A stretch of 64,000 bases of DNA from Liopterus haemorrhoidalis. Its lineage: Eukaryota; Arthropoda; Insecta; Coleoptera; Dytiscidae. Shown here in pieces: positions 34,107 through 44,338 of the stretch (within the stretch, counting starts at the first letter, position 1; each line of letters starts with the position of its first letter). Both the position numbers and the translations under genes were made by a program. The notes beneath the pieces are model-generated. The model was given only the letters and a program-made list of their open reading frames with translations, was not told the DNA's origin and searched no databases. Location of the stretch: NCBI GenBank assembly GCA_963971575.1, contig OZ020618.1:8062501-8126500 (forward strand). The letters are read 5' to 3'.

Positions 34107-34707
34107 TACCCTTTTCACACTAGATCTTTAAGATCGGATGTTAAAGTGAATGTATCTTTAAACGCTAATGTGAAACCGTATGGCCTCGTCTAAATACAAG
34201 CGATGTTTAAGACAGAGATCTGCGTCTTAAACATCGTCCGCATTGCCAACTTAATTTCTATTATAAAAAAAACTCCTTGAATTTGTGCTGTCAACATTTT
34301 ATATTATCATAAACAAGAATACTGTATTATATCGACGTTATAAGAAGTTTATACTTATTGTTATAATAAAATTATTTATTTTAATAATGTGTTTAATAAA
34401 ATACAGAGCTACAATAATTGAGATAAAATGTATCGACTTACATGTTAATACAGGTGTAATATATTCTTTATTGTAGTGTGTTTATTGTAGAATGAAATGA
34501 AATATCCATATTTGTTTATAATAATTCAAAATGTGCGTCTGCGCAGACAGTTCAAAACTGGTAATTTCATGACGGTAACTTAAGGACAAAATTACTGTAA
34601 CTGATGACAGCACCAGAGATTTAAACATCAAGTGTGAAAGCATACCGATGTTAAACATCGGTGAACTTTAAGTTCACTCGTCTTAAAGTTCTAGTGTGAA
34701 AAGGGTA
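34107..34707. mobile_element. MITE with long TIRs and internal hairpins
   Basis: Terminal repeat TACCCTTTTCACACTAGA then CTTTAAGA is matched inverted at the right end. Internal hairpins include ATGTTTAAGAC / GTCTTAAACAT (34203-34233) and ACCGATGTT / AACATCGGT (about 34645). The ends fit either a TA or an AT 2-bp duplication, which I cannot separate because TIR and duplication overlap. No coding capacity. The 34285-34476 open frame is incidental. Confidence 0.8.
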
Positions 34708-35359
34708 TTACATATGTGATTGTTGTAACAGACAAAATATTAGTAGTTCCTAAACGGTGGTACTGCATCGATTATCAAGCGATATACGCATCTTATAATT
34801 AATAACCTAGGTAGTTTTTTAGTAACTAATTTGAGTAATGCTCATAGAATGACAATGAGTTTTGAGCATTTTGTAGTTCCACAACAGTGGTATGAAATTG
34901 GTAGCAGTAATTAATACAAAAAATGAAATGTTTAAATTATCGGAAGTAAAAATGTGAAAACTTTAAGTTTTTACCTCGTTTTTATTTATTAGATTAACAC
35001 GAAATCCAAGAATGTTTTAAATATTCATTACATTTCCGTTAATTTAATCCTACTTTTAGCATTCCAAATAAATCGTATCCTTTTTTAACCAGAAAAACAA
35101 ATTATACGAAGCAAAGGAATTATTTTTTGTCATTATCACGTAATTTAACGTTCCTTAAATTGTCAAATATCCAAGTTTATGTCGACGTATTTTCACTGTA
35201 CTGAAAGCCATTGTTACTCATATATTTCCTTTTATAACCACGCGGTTAGCAATTAACTTGGCTTCCTCTAAAACACCCTCTTCTACTAAAATACCACAGA
35301 AATCTGAAAGAATTTAACGAAATAAATAACTGGTTTTTCACAACAGATACAATGAGGTC
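34708..35359. other. nothing recognised
   Basis: AT-rich, no coding or repeat signal recognised. Confidence 0.35.
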
Positions 35360-35475
35360 CTAAAGCTGTATTTACAGCTCTAAAATTAGTATATACGCTA
35401 TAACCTGTGCACTGTTGATTGTCACTACAAGTTTGTCAGAAGGTACCGCAAGCGACCGTTCACAGCTCTAAATTT
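35360..35475 (-). repeat. interspersed repeat D, copy 3
   Basis: Inverted relative to 24284 and 32240. Shares TATACGCTATAACCTGTGCA, TTGATTGTCACTA and GGTACCGCAAGCGA-type blocks. Confidence 0.55.
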
Positions 35476-35496
35476 AATAGAATATACGTTGTAGAC

Positions 35497-35600
35497 CAGC
35501 GTTTCCCAACCTTTTTTCATGGCGGACCGGCAAGCGACCTAGAAAAAATTCGCGGAACGGCAAGTTTAGAAAGTAATGTGTATCGCAGAAATTTTATATT
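35497..35600. mobile_element. hAT element left end
   Basis: CAGCGTTTCCCAACCTTTTT followed by GCGGACCGGCAAGCGACC is a typical hAT terminus. The facing end may be at 39960-39992 (GTCCACGGTGCG, then GGTTGAGAAACACTG). Flanks TTGTAGAC and CTATAGAT agree at 5 of 8 positions, all differences being transitions. The pairing is uncertain. Confidence 0.5.
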
Positions 35601-35757
35601 TTTTATCGCACTGATTACAAACACAAAAAACAACAAATAAAAAATCAAATATAATAGTGAAAAAAAAAAACCAATTATTATTTAAGCAATTAGCAGATTA
35701 AAAACCTAGATTTTCATCTCAAAATTAAGTGGGTTGTAACTTATTAGGCAAATACCA

Positions 35758-36606
35758 GGTTGTCAAGGATGAAATTTGTAGTTAATAATATTGCCAACTT
35801 TAACAACTTATTATTTGACATTGGCTTAATATTTTACGGTTCTGTTTTTTTTTAAATTTTTTTGTTGGAAAGTTACACCTCTCGCCTGTTTAAAGAAATC
35901 ATTGTATGTTCTAAAAAATATCAAAAACGTTTTTTTAAAATTAATTTTGTTGAAAATGGAACGGTCTGAAATTCGCAGTATTATGAAGTATGAGTTTTTA
36001 TGTGGAACTACGGCATTGCAGACAGCGCGAAACATTAATAGTGTAATTGGCTCTAGTGTTAATACGCAGCAGACAATATCACATTGGTTTGCCAAATTTC
36101 GTACAGGTAACATAAAAAAAAAAAAAACTGGCGCATCGATTACAGCAAAAATATACTGCAACCAACTGAACGAAATTATGCAAAAACTTATAGAAAAGCA
36201 GTCTAGATTGTTTAACAGATCGACTCCTATCTTATTGCATGATAACGCTAGACCACACACTGCACAAATGACTGTGGCAAAACTACAGGAATTGGAGTTG
36301 GAATTTCTTCATCATCCTCCATACTCACCAGACCTAGCCCCCACTGAATACCACTTCTTCCGCAATTTGAACAACTTTTTAATAGAAAAACAGTTTAATT
36401 CCGACAATGCTGTAAAACTGGTCTTCCAAAAATTCATTGACTATCGTTCGCCAGGGTTTTATACCACCGGCCTGAACAACCTGCCGCTTAAATACCAAAA
36501 GTGTAGAGACAATATGGGTGCATTCTTTGATGAATAAAATAATTCCTAATATTTATAAGTTATCAAACAACTTTGCCTTTTTTCTACAAATTCCATCCTT
36601 GACGAC
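35758..36606 (+). mobile_element. mariner (cecropia-like) element with in-frame internal deletion
   Basis: Ends CCAGGTTGTCAAGGATGAAA and the inverted CCATCCTTGACGACC flank the element next to TA on both sides. It is about 850 bp where a full copy would be near 1.3 kb; the missing part is the centre of the transposase. Confidence 0.9.
35956..36537 (+). CDS. mariner transposase, in-frame internally deleted, open
   Basis: From MERSEIRSIMKYEF the frame stays open to the end (YQKCRDNMGAFFDE), giving 193 residues. The first HTH region is present (TALQTARNINSVIGS, TISHWFAKFRTGN). A lysine run at about 36114-36126 marks the junction where the second HTH, linker and first catalytic aspartate are deleted. 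The rest reads TAKIYCNQLNEIMQKLIE, LLHDNARPHTAQ (second Asp) and PYSPDLAPTEYHFFRNL, with glutamate in place of the third aspartate. The C-terminus resembles Hsmar1/SETMAR-type transposases. It could bind but not cut DNA; whether it is expressed is unknown. A longer start at 35902 is also possible. Confidence 0.8.
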   Translation: MERSEIRSIMKYEFLCGTTALQTARNINSVIGSSVNTQQTISHWFAKFRTGNIKKKKTGASITAKIYCNQLNEIMQKLIEKQSRLFNRSTPILLHDNARPHTAQMTVAKLQELELEFLHHPPYSPDLAPTEYHFFRNLNNFLIEKQFNSDNAVKLVFQKFIDYRSPGFYTTGLNNLPLKYQKCRDNMGAFFDE

Positions 36607-36659
36607 CTAATCAGACCAATTCTGTAACTCAGTTACTATGATCATAGTAACTAAATTTG

Positions 36660-37372
36660 TCACTATGAACAAGGTCAATTACTATCATGAATAAAAGTCA
36701 TTATACTTTTATAATATTTTATCTTGTAGTAACGTTGCTACACAGTAACTTTTTACAGTCTTACGGTATAGTCCATTGGGGAGTAAGCTCATCGATCAAC
36801 CGCATTTTCATAATCCAAAAAAGAGCTCTTAGAATTATGAATAATGTCCCCTCCAGAACCCACTGCCGGGAACTTTTTAAAAAATGTAGAATAATGTCAG
36901 TGTACAGCCTATTTGTATATATCTGCCTGGTGTATGTTAAAGAAAACGCAGCCCAGTTTGTCACCGTTTCCTCAAGTCATTCTTATTATGTCCGCTCTAA
37001 AGACAATATTCGTCTCCCTAAAATAAGACTTGAGAAGTCAAAAAACGGTCTATATTCGGCTGCATGTTTCTTCAATTATTTGCCTTCTGCTGTCAGAAAT
37101 GTTAATAACAGGACCTTCAAGAAAAAACTTAGAGAGGTTTTTCTTGAAAACTGTCTGTACAGCACTGATGAGTACTACAGCATTGATTGGAGCAAATACT
37201 AAAAATCCTCTCTCCTTTTAAGTACCCATCTGGCAATTGTATTGTAATTTTATAATTTATATTTCAGTTTATATTTCAAATAATTATGTATGATCTTTGA
37301 CTGGTGTAAACGTGTGAAAACTTGTACAAGCACTAAATAAAATTATTATTATTATTATTATTATTACAGAAT
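36660..37372 (+). mobile_element. Jockey/CR1-like LINE, 5' truncated, with (ATT)n tail
   Basis: Coding remnant at 36687-37202, a short 3' untranslated region and an (ATT)n tail at 37346-37370 after AATAAA. Tail type and C-terminal motifs match the LINEs at 13472 and 23650. Confidence 0.85.
36687..37202 (+). CDS. LINE ORF2 C-terminal fragment, open
   Basis: 171 residues without interruption. FLQSYGIVHWGVSSSINRIF and IQKRALRIMNNVPSRTHC are the post-palm thumb region of Jockey/CR1-like reverse transcriptases. The ending FNYLPSAVRNV, FKKKLREVFLENCLYSTDEY is the family C-terminus. The endonuclease and RT catalytic motifs are missing. The listed methionine is not the native start; the copy is 5'-truncated. 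Confidence 0.85.
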   Translation: MNKSHYTFIIFYLVVTLLHSNFLQSYGIVHWGVSSSINRIFIIQKRALRIMNNVPSRTHCRELFKKCRIMSVYSLFVYICLVYVKENAAQFVTVSSSHSYYVRSKDNIRLPKIRLEKSKNGLYSAACFFNYLPSAVRNVNNRTFKKKLREVFLENCLYSTDEYYSIDWSKY

Positions 37373-37838
37373 TGATCTGAATATATATTATTTTACAGTA
37401 AAAACTATATTTGAGAATTGAATAAAATTAACTTCTTCCCAGGATAAACTATTATATAACTGAGTCTGGTGCCAAATATTTTGGGGTAATAAATCAGTTG
37501 AATTACTGTGAACGCGAACACAGACTAATTTCTAATTTAAATTCTACAATTTTATCAATTTCTTTTTGTTATTTTCCAGCATAAGAACGCGCCTCAGTTA
37601 TACCAGAAGTGATGAATAAATTACTTAAATTATTTTGCTGAATCTTAAACAGACAATGAAAAGATATGAGCTCACTTTTGTTCAAGTACCTTAAACTCCA
37701 GCGTACTCCAAGGTAATACATCTTGTAAGAACATATTTTCGAACTAATAGAAATGGTAGACGTCAAGAAGTACCATATAAACTGCAATAAATTACCATAT
37801 ATGCAACTTATTAGGGTTACCAGAAAGTTCTTTCATTT
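37373..37838. other. nothing recognised
   Basis: AT-rich, no recognised feature. Confidence 0.35.
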
Positions 37839-39210
37839 TTAGGGTTTTGTAGGTATGACAACTGCACACGTAATAGCTTTTAGAGTATGCAATTCGGTTT
37901 TTATTTATTTTCAAAATATATGGAAAGATTTTATTTTACCCATAATCCACCTATATACATGTTTCAAATAGAAATTAGTACATATTGATGCTGCAATTAA
38001 AATCAAAAGAATAAAAAATATTTAGGGTTTATGGGCTACAATATCGCTGTAATGCATTAGAACATAGACGAAACGGTCAGAGGGGTAAATAGACATAAAA
38101 ACTAAAAAGTTTGTGGTGGGGGTACTGTACTCTCCACCACCAGCGTGCTGTATTTTTAGGGTTTTGTAGGTATGACCAAAAAACCCTTATACCGTCATTT
38201 TGTCGTCTGTCTGTCTGTCTGTCTATCTGTTCGGTAAAAATTGTAGCCAAACGGCTAAACCTAGAGAGTTGAAATTTGGCATGCTTATACAACTCTTTGA
38301 CCCGCACGTAGGAAAAATACTAAAACATCTAAAAAACATACCCCCCTAAAAATATAAACAAATATGTGCTCATCGAAAACAAAAATATTTTTTTTAAATT
38401 ATGAGTAGGGTTTCAAAGGAAAGCCCTTAGTACGTGATTTAACGATCAAATTTTTATTTTTGCAAAATAAATTATTTTGATGCGATTTTTGCCAAAATTG
38501 TGCAAAAAAATTTTTGTCCCACACCCTGTAGCCCAGATGGTTTAAACTAAAAATCTGAAAAAATTCTCAGTAATGTACATTGGTGTGAACCGGAATAGTA
38601 CAACAGGAATTTTTGATCAGATGATGTTTTCGGAAAATAACGCATTTTTTGTGTTTTTAATTAAAATATGTAATATATTTAATCCGCTATTTAACATAGT
38701 AAACGAGTGATCCTGTATAGCACAGTGGTAGCGTTCTTGCTTAGTGAGTTGAAACTACTGTAAGAAACTGTGTTCGAATCCCGTTAATTTTTATTTTTTC
38801 AGTTTTTTTTTGCATTTTTATTTTGTTTAAATTATTTTGTCAAAACTCTAGTTATATTTTGCTAAAAATTGCATTTAATTTTTAAAAGCGTAAATTTAAT
38901 AACCAGTGGGAAGTGTTGAAATTATAATTTAATTCTATATTTGAAGGTATCAGAGGGCGAGGCTTATGATTTAAGCAACCAATGGAAGCCATAGGCGCAA
39001 TTTTCAAAATCATAATGAACCTTGCTATATAAAAAAATACTGCACATATTTAGAAACTTAAATAATGGTATTAGGCATTCGAATTAAAATTCATAAAAAA
39101 ATATTTTGACATAAAATTTGTTTTGGCATCCCAAATAATCATCACACAGTTAATAAATACCTGCGAAACCCTGAAATGTGTGAAAATTCACACTTCACAT
39201 CAATTTTTAT
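37839..39210 (+). mobile_element. family A repeat, copy A5, with duplicated terminus
   Basis: The terminal sequence TTTTTAGGGTTTTGTAGGTA occurs twice, at about 37840 and 38153, about 310 bp apart. Then follow a short (GTCT)n, block 2 (38225-38670), a tRNA-like cassette (38708-38795), block 1 (38800-39120) and the hairpin (GTGTGAAAATTCACAC at about 39177). The 310-bp extension is nearly identical to 60691-60985 next to A6. Confidence 0.75.
38708..38795 (+). other. tRNA-like cassette in A5
   Basis: A-box TATAGCACAGTGGTAGCG and B-box GTTCGAATCCCG are both close to consensus, about 45 nt apart, with a T-run (possible Pol III terminator) right after. T-stem pairing is poor. Same insertion point as in the other copies. 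Confidence 0.6.
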
Positions 39211-39214
39211 TATT

Positions 39215-39850
39215 AGTGCAGTATGTGAACTAGTCTCGACTTGTTCGCTGAATTGAACAGACGGCTTTTGCGTTTTGGTTAAACTCTGTAACTTTGAGTA
39301 CCTAATTATTGCTTTCGTTTCATTTCAAACCCTTGCATTTTAAAATGGCCGAAGAATTTTCATCAAAACAGTTTATACGCTGTTTAATGTTGCATGGGTA
39401 CCATAAAAAAAATCTGCTACAACAACATTTGCACTGTTTATGGTGATAAACTAAGTGTACGCACATGCCAACAGTGGTTTAAAAAATTTAGATCAGGAAA
39501 TTTATGCTTGGATGATGAACCCCGATCTGAAAGACCCTATAAAGGAATTATTTATTATGATGTGTTAAAACCGGAGTAAATTAATTCTGATCTCTACTGT
39601 GAACAATTGGATCGACTGAATCGGAACTCAACCAGAAAACGGCCAGAAATTGTGAATAGAAGAAAAGTCATTCTTCAACACGACAATGCTCGACTTCAAG
39701 CATTAAAAAGACACGTGAAAAAAATTTCGAGCTTGGTTGGGTGGTTCTGTCACACCCACCCTACTCACTAGATGCACCCTCCGATTATCACTTATTTCGG
39801 TCACTGGAACCCTTTTTAAGAAACAAGACACTTAGAGATTTGGTATGAAC
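39215..39850 (+). pseudogene. mariner transposase, deleted and frameshifted
   Basis: Starts MAEEFSSKQFIRCLMLHGY, then changes frame (ICYNNICTVYGDKLS, CQQWFKKFRSGNLCLDDEP). It jumps by internal deletion to KGIIYYDVLKPE, DLYCEQLDRLN, RKVILQHDNAR (second catalytic Asp) and a decayed third-Asp region ending with YFGHWNPF-like sequence in shifted frame. A Hsmar1-like mariner remnant; terminal repeats not found. Confidence 0.8.
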
Positions 39851-39929
39851 CATTTTAAAATTACCCTTGAACAAGCACATTAAATATATTTGTTTTCTTG
39901 CAAAAAATGATCCAACAATTATTATTAAT

Positions 39930-39992
39930 GGTCTGCGTTAGAAAATTATATATTTTACTGGTCCACGGTGCGTTTTTGGTTGAGAAACACTG
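39930..39992. mobile_element. hAT element right end
   Basis: GTCCACGGTGCG followed by GGTTGAGAAACACTG is the inverted form of a hAT terminus; see 35497 for the possible partner. Confidence 0.45.
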
Positions 39993-40156
39993 CTATAGAT
40001 CACGATGGAAACTATTGTACCCAATAAAATACATTTTTTTCTTTCGATTTGTTTTTATTTTAATAATACCAATTAAACGAAAGAAACACTTACTTTATTA
40101 AAAAATTCCCAAAATAATTGAAGAATAAAAACATTTTTTTCCCCAATCATTTAGAC

Positions 40157-40466
40157 CAGTGGTTCCCAACCGGGAGTGCGGGAAAGCATTTTGAGGGGTG
40201 TGAGACAATTTATAGAAATTTATAAAATTTATATAAAAAATCTAGTTTATTTAAATTTTAAATACATGAATGCTACATCATTTAATTTGATCAATTTTAA
40301 AGAAATATTCATGCGATTTCCTTTTTTTGCTCTTCACTTTTTATTTTGATCAATTTGACATATAAATATGAAACTGTAAAAATCTGAACACATTTTTTAT
40401 GAGGGTGCGGGAGCTTATTTTCACATTCAAAGGGGTGCTCACCACAAAAAAGGTTGGGAACCACTG
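40157..40466. mobile_element. hAT-type MITE
   Basis: Ends CAGTGGTTCCCAACC and GGTTGGGAACCACTG are perfect inverted repeats, flanked by the perfect 8-bp duplication ATTTAGAC (40149-40156 and 40467-40474). 310 bp, non-coding, AT-rich inside. Confidence 0.95.
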
Positions 40467-40603
40467 ATTTAGACCATGCGTTGGAATTATACTACAGTAG
40501 AGCCAGCTGTATCTTGGCTCGTTAGTTTGAATTACGCTTGCATATAGAAAGCGTCGAGTATTTTAGTGTGTTTTTTTTACTGTGTGTGTTGTTTTGTGTT
40601 AGA

Positions 40604-40880
40604 AATGAACAGTATCAGTAACCTTTTGAAAAAAACATTTTCTTCGTATTTCCTCGAAGAAATAAAACAACTAGGAAGACCGCTACCGGATTTAGACATT
40701 TCAAAATCTTCGAATGTTTTTGTCTCTGCTTCTAAAACACGAATTTAATAGAAACATTTACTTAAAGATTAGTTGAACTTGCGGATGCAAAGAAAAGCAA
40801 GCTGTTTTTTGTTTTCCTTGCGTTTTATTTGGGGGAAAATTAACGGTATTACAGATTAGTGCACATATGAGATTTTGGAA
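40604..40880 (+). pseudogene. TTF-type zinc finger fragment of a hAT/ZMYM-like transposase
   Basis: Reads MNSISNLLKKTFSSYFLEEI and KQLGRPLPDLDISKSS. After stops and frame changes, ADAKKSKLFFVFLAFYLGEN follows, which corresponds to the usual KLFCFPCLLFGGEN motif of TTF zinc fingers with both cysteines lost. These domains are the N-terminal DNA-binding part of ZMYM-like hAT transposases. The rest is absent, and I did not find its termini. Confidence 0.55.
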
Positions 40881-41633
40881 AGTCATTTCCATTTAATTTA
40901 AGTAACCATATTTGAGTAGAAAAGTACCAAAGATAAGTCCTTAATGCATTTTTCATTTTTAAATGATTTCTCAATTTGTCTGCGTTAAAATAAACTTTGT
41001 AAAATTGGTAAAATGGGGGGGAGGAGAGTAGGGGATTGGCCCTACTGTAAGGGTACCTTTTATAGTATGGTACAATTTCAGTAAAACATTTTTTAGGGCT
41101 AATAAATGTTACTGAGCTTTCAGGGTATTTAAACCAAGATCATATTACAAAAATTCTTCATAATATACAAATATCAAGTTAAACCCTGAGGGTGATACGT
41201 TAAAATTGTATTATTTGGAGTGCTAAGGGCTTATTTTCGAATTGTGGTACTGTAAAATGATATCTCCATTTGATAAGTCTACCAGAATTTCCACGAAATG
41301 ATTTTAAATCTTGTATGCCTTGTAGCTAAAAATATGCTACATTAAATACATTGTGAAGTATATAAAGAAACATTTATAAAAGAGATTTTCATATGAGTAA
41401 TATGAGTATATCAAAATTGAATAAGTATGGTTTAATATAAAGCATAATTTTACAAAAGTATGGAATTTATATGATGTGTAAAGGTTGTTTTCACAGTTTT
41501 AAAATTAGGTGATTATACACTGTGCGTTGTGGATAAATTCAATAGACAGTTTTAATATTTAATGACTGCGTTCATAGCTAAGAAAATGAATGTTTAACGA
41601 ATGTTGTGACATCTATGTTTCTTCAAACTAACT
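40881..41633. other. nothing recognised
   Basis: AT-rich with a G-run at 41014-41033; no gene or repeat recognised. Confidence 0.35.
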
Positions 41634-41814
41634 ATTAGGTTGGAGGGAAAGTTCTGTCGTATTTTAAATAAACAACTGATTTTGCTTGTAAATAAAAGAC
41701 CCGTGTGGCTTATGAGACATGGTGATATTTTTATTATATCTTTTATTATCTCTTGTTGAATATAAAAAGAATTGTTTCAAGAATTCATTAGTATCTTACC
41801 ATATTCAGAGTGAG

Positions 41815-42817
41815 CATGATGTCAGGGAATAAAGTGCATTTACGACATTCTATGTTGTATGAGTTCGAAAGAGGAAGCAACGCGTCGGTTGCTCATGTTC
41901 AACAGATGTTCGTACTTGCTAAAGATGGTTTACAAAATTTCGTTCCGGAGATCTGAGCCTAAAAGAAGATACTCGATCTGGAAGACCATCCAAGATCGAT
42001 AATAATGTTTTGCGGTCCATGTTGGAGCAAAATCCACATCTAACAACTTGAGAAATTGCAAAAGAGTTCGGCATCCATCATACAACTGCTGGTGACCACA
42101 TTAAATCTCTTGGTTTTGTCTTAAAGCAAAGAATTTGAGTCCCTCATGAATTGACCCAAAAGAATTTATCAGATCGTGTAAGAATATGCTCATCACATCT
42201 CATTAGACACAATGTGGAGACATTTCTGGACAGGCTGATTACTAGAGATGAAAAGTCGATTCTTTACGAGAATATTAAGAGAAGAAAAGCTTACTTCAAA
42301 CCTGGAACATCTTCAGCAACTATTGCAAAACCAAATATTCATAAAAGAAAAAGTAATGCTCTGTTTGTGGTGGGATAAAAAAGGTCCAGTGTATTACGAG
42401 CTGCTAAAACAAGGGCAAACTGTCACTGCGGATCTGTACTGCAACCAACTCGATAAATTGCATGCAGCTATCAAGCAAAGAAGGCCAGTATTAGCGTCCA
42501 GAAAAGGAATCGTGTTCCATTAAGATAACGCTAGACCGCATATCGCAATGGTGACACAACAAAAACGCACTAAGTTTGGATGGGAAGTTCTTAGTCACCC
42601 ACCATATTCAACTGATATTGCACCATCAGATTACAACCTATTCAGATCTCTAATTAATTATCTAACAGGAAAAAAAATTAATTCTTTTGAAAGTGTTTCT
42701 AAGGCAGTTGCTAACTATTTTCATTCCAAGGACGAGAACTTTTACAGAAGAGGAATTGACAGGTAACCTGAAAGATGGCAACAAGTTGTTACAAATAATG
42801 GAAATTATATCATTGAA

Positions 42818-42820
<3 letters not shown>
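41815..42820 (+). pseudogene. mariner DD34D transposase with several stops
   Basis: Fragments in order: MMSGNKVHLRHSMLYEFERG, EIAKEFGIHHTTAGDHIKSL (second HTH), LITRDEKSILYENIKRRKA (first Asp), KVMLCLWWDKKGPVYYELL, VFH-stop-DNARPHIA (second Asp) and HPPYSTDIAPSDYNLF (third Asp), ending RWQQVVTNNGNYIIE. There are 34 residues between the second and third aspartates. At least five stops and one or two frame changes inactivate it. Confidence 0.88.
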
Positions 42821-42851
<31 letters not shown>

Positions 42852-42852
42852 G

Positions 42853-44233
42853 GAAGATAAAATGGGAATGGGGTGGCAGAGAAATAGAAGAGGTGAAGAG
42901 TATAAAATACCTAGGTTATGTACTAACGAGGAACAACGGGGCTGAACAAAACATAAGGGAAAGAGTAAAGAAGGCAAGGATAGTCATGGGGAAGCTGTGG
43001 AGTATAGGAGAGAGGAAGTTTAGCGACGATATTAGATGGAGATTGAAGTTGTTTGACGCCGTGGTGAAAAACATCCTGCTATATGGGGTGGAAATTTGGG
43101 GATGGAAGGAATGGGAGAAGGTAGAACGAGTACAGGAGAGGTATTTGAGATGGATCTTAGGGGTAGATAGAACAACACCAGGGTATATTGTAAGAGAGGA
43201 ACTGAAAAGGGATAAGATGAAAGTGGGTACAGGAAGGAGGGCGGTTAAGTACGAGGAGAAAGTTAGAATAGAAACAGACAAAAGAATAATGAGGGAATGC
43301 TGGGAGGAAAGAGCCAGAGAGGAACAGAAAGGAAGATGGTACGCATGGGGAGAGATGAGAAAGGAGTATTACTGGAGATGCGGAGTGGATGCGACAGAGG
43401 TGGAAAGGAGAAGAAAATACGGGATAAGCCTGATTGAGGAGTTGTGGAGGAGGGATAAGGAAGTGCAGGAGAAAGAAAGGACAGTCAGCATAGACAAATC
43501 AAGGAGCGCAGGGAGATATAAGGAGGTCAGAACTATAGGGGTACCAAGATACTTAAAGGGAGAAAGAGGAAGGTCAGGAGGGAGAGTTAGGACGATTGCG
43601 AGGGTAAGGTGCGGGAATGAAGAGACAGGAAATAGATATTGGAGGAAACAGGACAAAAAGATGTGCAGGATGTGCGGGGAGGAGGAGGAAGATATAGAGC
43701 ACCTCGCGAAGAGGTATAGAGAGATGACAGTATGGTCGGGGAGCACATTAGACCTGCTGCACGAAGATGGAAGGGGGGATAGGTGGGCGAGGGAATTAGA
43801 AGCAAGAAGGATGGAGATTGGGGAAGGATAACAGGAAGGGGTAAAGGAAAGAAGGAGGAGACCCGGTGGGAAGCGGAAGGGGAGAAATGGAAGGAAGGAA
43901 GGGGGATGAGGTTACCTAGAAATGAGGAGGAAGGAAGAGAGATAGGAGGAGGGGCGAAGAAATGGTTGGAAGGGAAGAAAATGAAATAAAATAAAATAAA
44001 ATAAAGCAAAGATGGGCGAGAGAACAGGAAGCAAGAAGGAAGGAGATCGGAAAGGGAAACCAGAAGGGGAACAGGAAGAAGGAGAGGGACATTGGAGCAA
44101 GAAGATAGAAAAGGGAAAACATTGTAAATTGTAAATTGTAGTGGATTGTTTTTTTTTTATGTATTTTTGGATTGATTTTATTTGGTTTTATTTTTGTAAT
44201 GGCTAATACCCTGAACGCCGCAAGGCCTAGGGA

Positions 44234-44240
<7 letters not shown>
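42853..44240 (+). mobile_element. R1-like LINE, 5' truncated, inserted at (TA)n
   Basis: Purine-rich insertion flanked on both sides by long (TA)n tracts (42825-42852 and 44237-44275), probably the target or its duplication. It contains an ORF (42855-43831), then 3' untranslated sequence with a diverged internal repeat (43782-43870 resembles 44011-44090) and an (AAAAT)n run at 43980-44003. The plus strand is markedly G+A rich compared with everything around it. Confidence 0.8.
42855..43831 (+). CDS. LINE ORF2 C-terminal region, open, with altered zinc knuckle
   Basis: An uninterrupted frame of about 325 codons beginning KIKWEWGGREIEEVKSIKYL. LGYVLTRNNGAEQNIRERV and LLYGVEIWGWKEWEKVERV, YLRWILGVDRTTPGYIVREE are characteristic of the region after the RT palm in R1-like elements common in insects. 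The C-terminal knuckle reads CRMCGEEEEDIEHLAKRY, so the fourth ligand, normally Cys, is Tyr. RT catalytic and endonuclease domains are absent through 5' truncation. It retains an open frame despite being a dead copy, suggesting a recent insertion. Confidence 0.85.
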
Positions 44241-44277
<37 letters not shown>

Positions 44278-44338
44278 TTTTTAAATATCTTAAAATATTT
44301 TTATTTGAATACGACAGAACTTTCCCTCCAACCTAATA

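Larger units (their letters stand above)
41636..44336 (+). mobile_element. mariner DD34D element opened by a LINE insertion
   Basis: Ends TTAGGTTGGAGGGAAAGTTC and the matching inverted GAACTTTCCCTCCAACCTAA are near perfect over about 29 bp, with TA on both sides (41634-41635 and 44337-44338). The transposase fills 41815-42820. An R1-like LINE is inserted between its stop codon and the 3' terminal repeat, giving 2.7 kb instead of about 1.3 kb. Confidence 0.92.

Noticed and set aside
42916..43281. Antisense ORFs opposite the LINE (42916-43281, 43369-43746, 43587-44122)
   Set aside because: Pyrimidine-rich complements of a purine-skewed LINE lack stops by composition. The plus-strand frame has clear LINE motifs.
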